NCBI GenBank assembly: GCA_945901215.1
Contig: CAMDKE010000003.1
Coordinates: 1-23,581, forward strand
Direction of reading: 5' to 3'
DNA from: Comamonas sp. lk
Lineage (GTDB): Bacteria; Pseudomonadota; Gammaproteobacteria; Burkholderiales; Burkholderiaceae_C
Length of the DNA: 23,581 nucleotides
The notes beneath the pieces are model-generated. The model searched no databases, was not told the DNA's origin, and saw nothing but the letters and a program-made list of their open reading frames with translations. This document shows positions 22,609 to 23,581 of the stretch, piece after piece (position 1 is the stretch's first letter; the number at the start of each line of letters is the position of its first letter). A program made the position numbers and the translations under genes.

Positions 22609-23581
22609 TTACAAGCCCGCTGCTGCGCGCAGGGCCTGCGCCCGGTCCGTGCGCTCCCAGGTGAACTCGGGCTCTTCGCGGCCAAAGTGGCCATAGGCTG
22701 CTGTCTTCTCGTAGATCGGGCGCAGCAGGTCGAGCATCTGGATGATGCCCTTGGGGCGCAGGTCGAAGTGCGCCGCCACCAATGCAGACAGCTTGTCGTC
22801 GGACATCACGCCCGTGCCTTCGGTATAGACGGTGATATTCATAGGTTGCGCTACGCCAATCGCGTAGGCCACTTGCACTTGGCATTGGGTGGCCAGACCG
22901 GCAGCCACCACATTTTTGGCCACATAGCGGGCGGCGTAGGCGGCTGAGCGGTCGACTTTGGACGGATCCTTGCCCGAGAAAGCCCCACCGCCGTGCGGGC
23001 AGGCGCCGCCGTAGGTATCCACAATGATTTTGCGACCAGTCAAGCCACAGTCACCCTGGGGCCCGCCGATCACAAAACGGCCGGTGGGGTTGACCAGGTA
23101 GCGGGTGTTTTGCAGCCACTCCTTGGGCAGCACGGGCTTGATCAGCTCTTCGATGATGGCCTCGGTGAAGCTGGCCTTCATGCTGTGCTGGTCTTGCGAC
23201 TGGTCCGGGCTGTGTTGGGTCGACAGCACCACCGTGTCTATGCTGTGGGGCTTGCCGTTGACGTAGCGCATGGTGACCTGGCTCTTGGCGTCCGGGCGCA
23301 AAAAGGGCATGCGTCCGTCTTTGCGCAGCTGGGCCTGGCGCTCCATCAGGCGGTGGGCGTAGTAAATGGGCGCGGGCATGAGTTCGGGCGTCTCGTTGCA
23401 GGCGTAGCCAAACATCAGGCCCTGATCGCCCGCGCCGGTGTTGAGGTGGTCGTCTGACGCATGGTCCACGCCCTGGGCGATGTCGTTGCTTTGCTTGTCA
23501 TAGGCCACCAACACCGCGCAGCCCTTGTAGTCAATGCCGTACTCGGTGTTGTCGTAGCCAATGCGCTTGATGGTGTCGCGC
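22609..23581 (-). CDS. metK: MetK, S-adenosylmethionine synthetase, 5' end beyond window
   Basis: MetK makes S-adenosylmethionine from methionine and ATP in the cytosol. The last 323 residues are present; about 70 N-terminal residues, including the first ATP-binding motif, lie outside the right edge. The frame stays open to the last complete codon at 23580. Signature motifs are GAGDQGLMFGYA and GGGAFSGKDPSKVDRSAAYAARY, both near-invariant in MetK, plus NPTGRFVIGGPQGDCGLTGRKIIVDTYGG between them. The C-terminus ends ERTDRAQALRAAAGL. The gene is upstream of the GT9 gene in the same direction; any promoter or SAM-responsive leader would lie outside the window. The SAM product is also the RsmH substrate, but that is metabolic, not operonic. 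Confidence 0.97.
   Translation of the reverse strand, partial: RDTIKRIGYDNTEYGIDYKGCAVLVAYDKQSNDIAQGVDHASDDHLNTGAGDQGLMFGYACNETPELMPAPIYYAHRLMERQAQLRKDGRMPFLRPDAKSQVTMRYVNGKPHSIDTVVLSTQHSPDQSQDQHSMKASFTEAIIEELIKPVLPKEWLQNTRYLVNPTGRFVIGGPQGDCGLTGRKIIVDTYGGACPHGGGAFSGKDPSKVDRSAAYAARYVAKNVVAAGLATQCQVQVAYAIGVAQPMNITVYTEGTGVMSDDKLSALVAAHFDLRPKGIIQMLDLLRPIYEKTAAYGHFGREEPEFTWERTDRAQALRAAAGL

Overview
This is a GC-rich chromosomal segment of a Gram-negative proteobacterium. Gene content and protein character point to Burkholderiales, most likely Comamonadaceae (Rhodoferax/Polaromonas/Acidovorax-like). The pointers are a canonical dcw cluster with a long MurD (about 510 aa), a DksA with a Lys/Ala/Pro-rich N-terminal extension, a meso-diaminopimelate-type MurE and LPS-type glycosyltransferases. 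The family assignment is inference from protein character; I could not run a search. I see no rRNA, tRNA, CRISPR array, insertion sequence or prophage, and no broken genes. Only murG (left edge) and metK (right edge) are cut, by the window itself.

Layout. (1) Positions 1-10550, minus strand: the division and cell wall cluster, transcribed mraZ-rsmH-ftsL-ftsI-murE-murF-mraY-murD-ftsW-murG, packed with 1- or 4-base overlaps except around mraY. An AT-rich 285-base leader (10551-10835) precedes it and carries four 10-bp-spaced AAGTG-type repeats that look like a MraZ operator. (2) Positions 10836-14817, minus strand: an unnamed protein with a duplicated, STAS-like architecture, a DksA-family transcription factor with a roughly 250-residue N-terminal extension, and a COG0523/CobW metal-chaperone GTPase with a His-rich stretch. 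(3) Positions 14904-15997, plus strand: a YqjD/YqjE/YqjK-like three-gene operon of small membrane-associated proteins. It starts behind a perfect FNR-type box placed exactly as in a class II FNR promoter. (4) Positions 16033-17055, minus: a pirin-family cupin. (5) Positions 17151-19045, plus: a sialidase-like (BNR_2) exported protein coupled to a polytopic membrane protein of unknown function. (6) Positions 19042-23581, minus: metK (partial) followed by a GT9 heptosyltransferase-like enzyme, a GtrA-family flippase-like protein and a GT39/ArnT-like membrane glycosyltransferase.

How they work together. The dcw genes build the lipid-linked peptidoglycan precursor (MurE, MurF, MurD, MraY, MurG) and the septal synthase (FtsW, FtsI, FtsL), with MraZ as probable autoregulator and RsmH modifying 16S rRNA. 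The metK-distal genes probably modify LPS or another surface glycan. Most of the window is core genome. The signals most worth a second look are the candidate MraZ operator, the FNR-type promoter ahead of the yqjDE-like operon, the atypical DksA, the duplicated STAS-like protein next to dcw, and the sialidase-like/membrane-protein pair.
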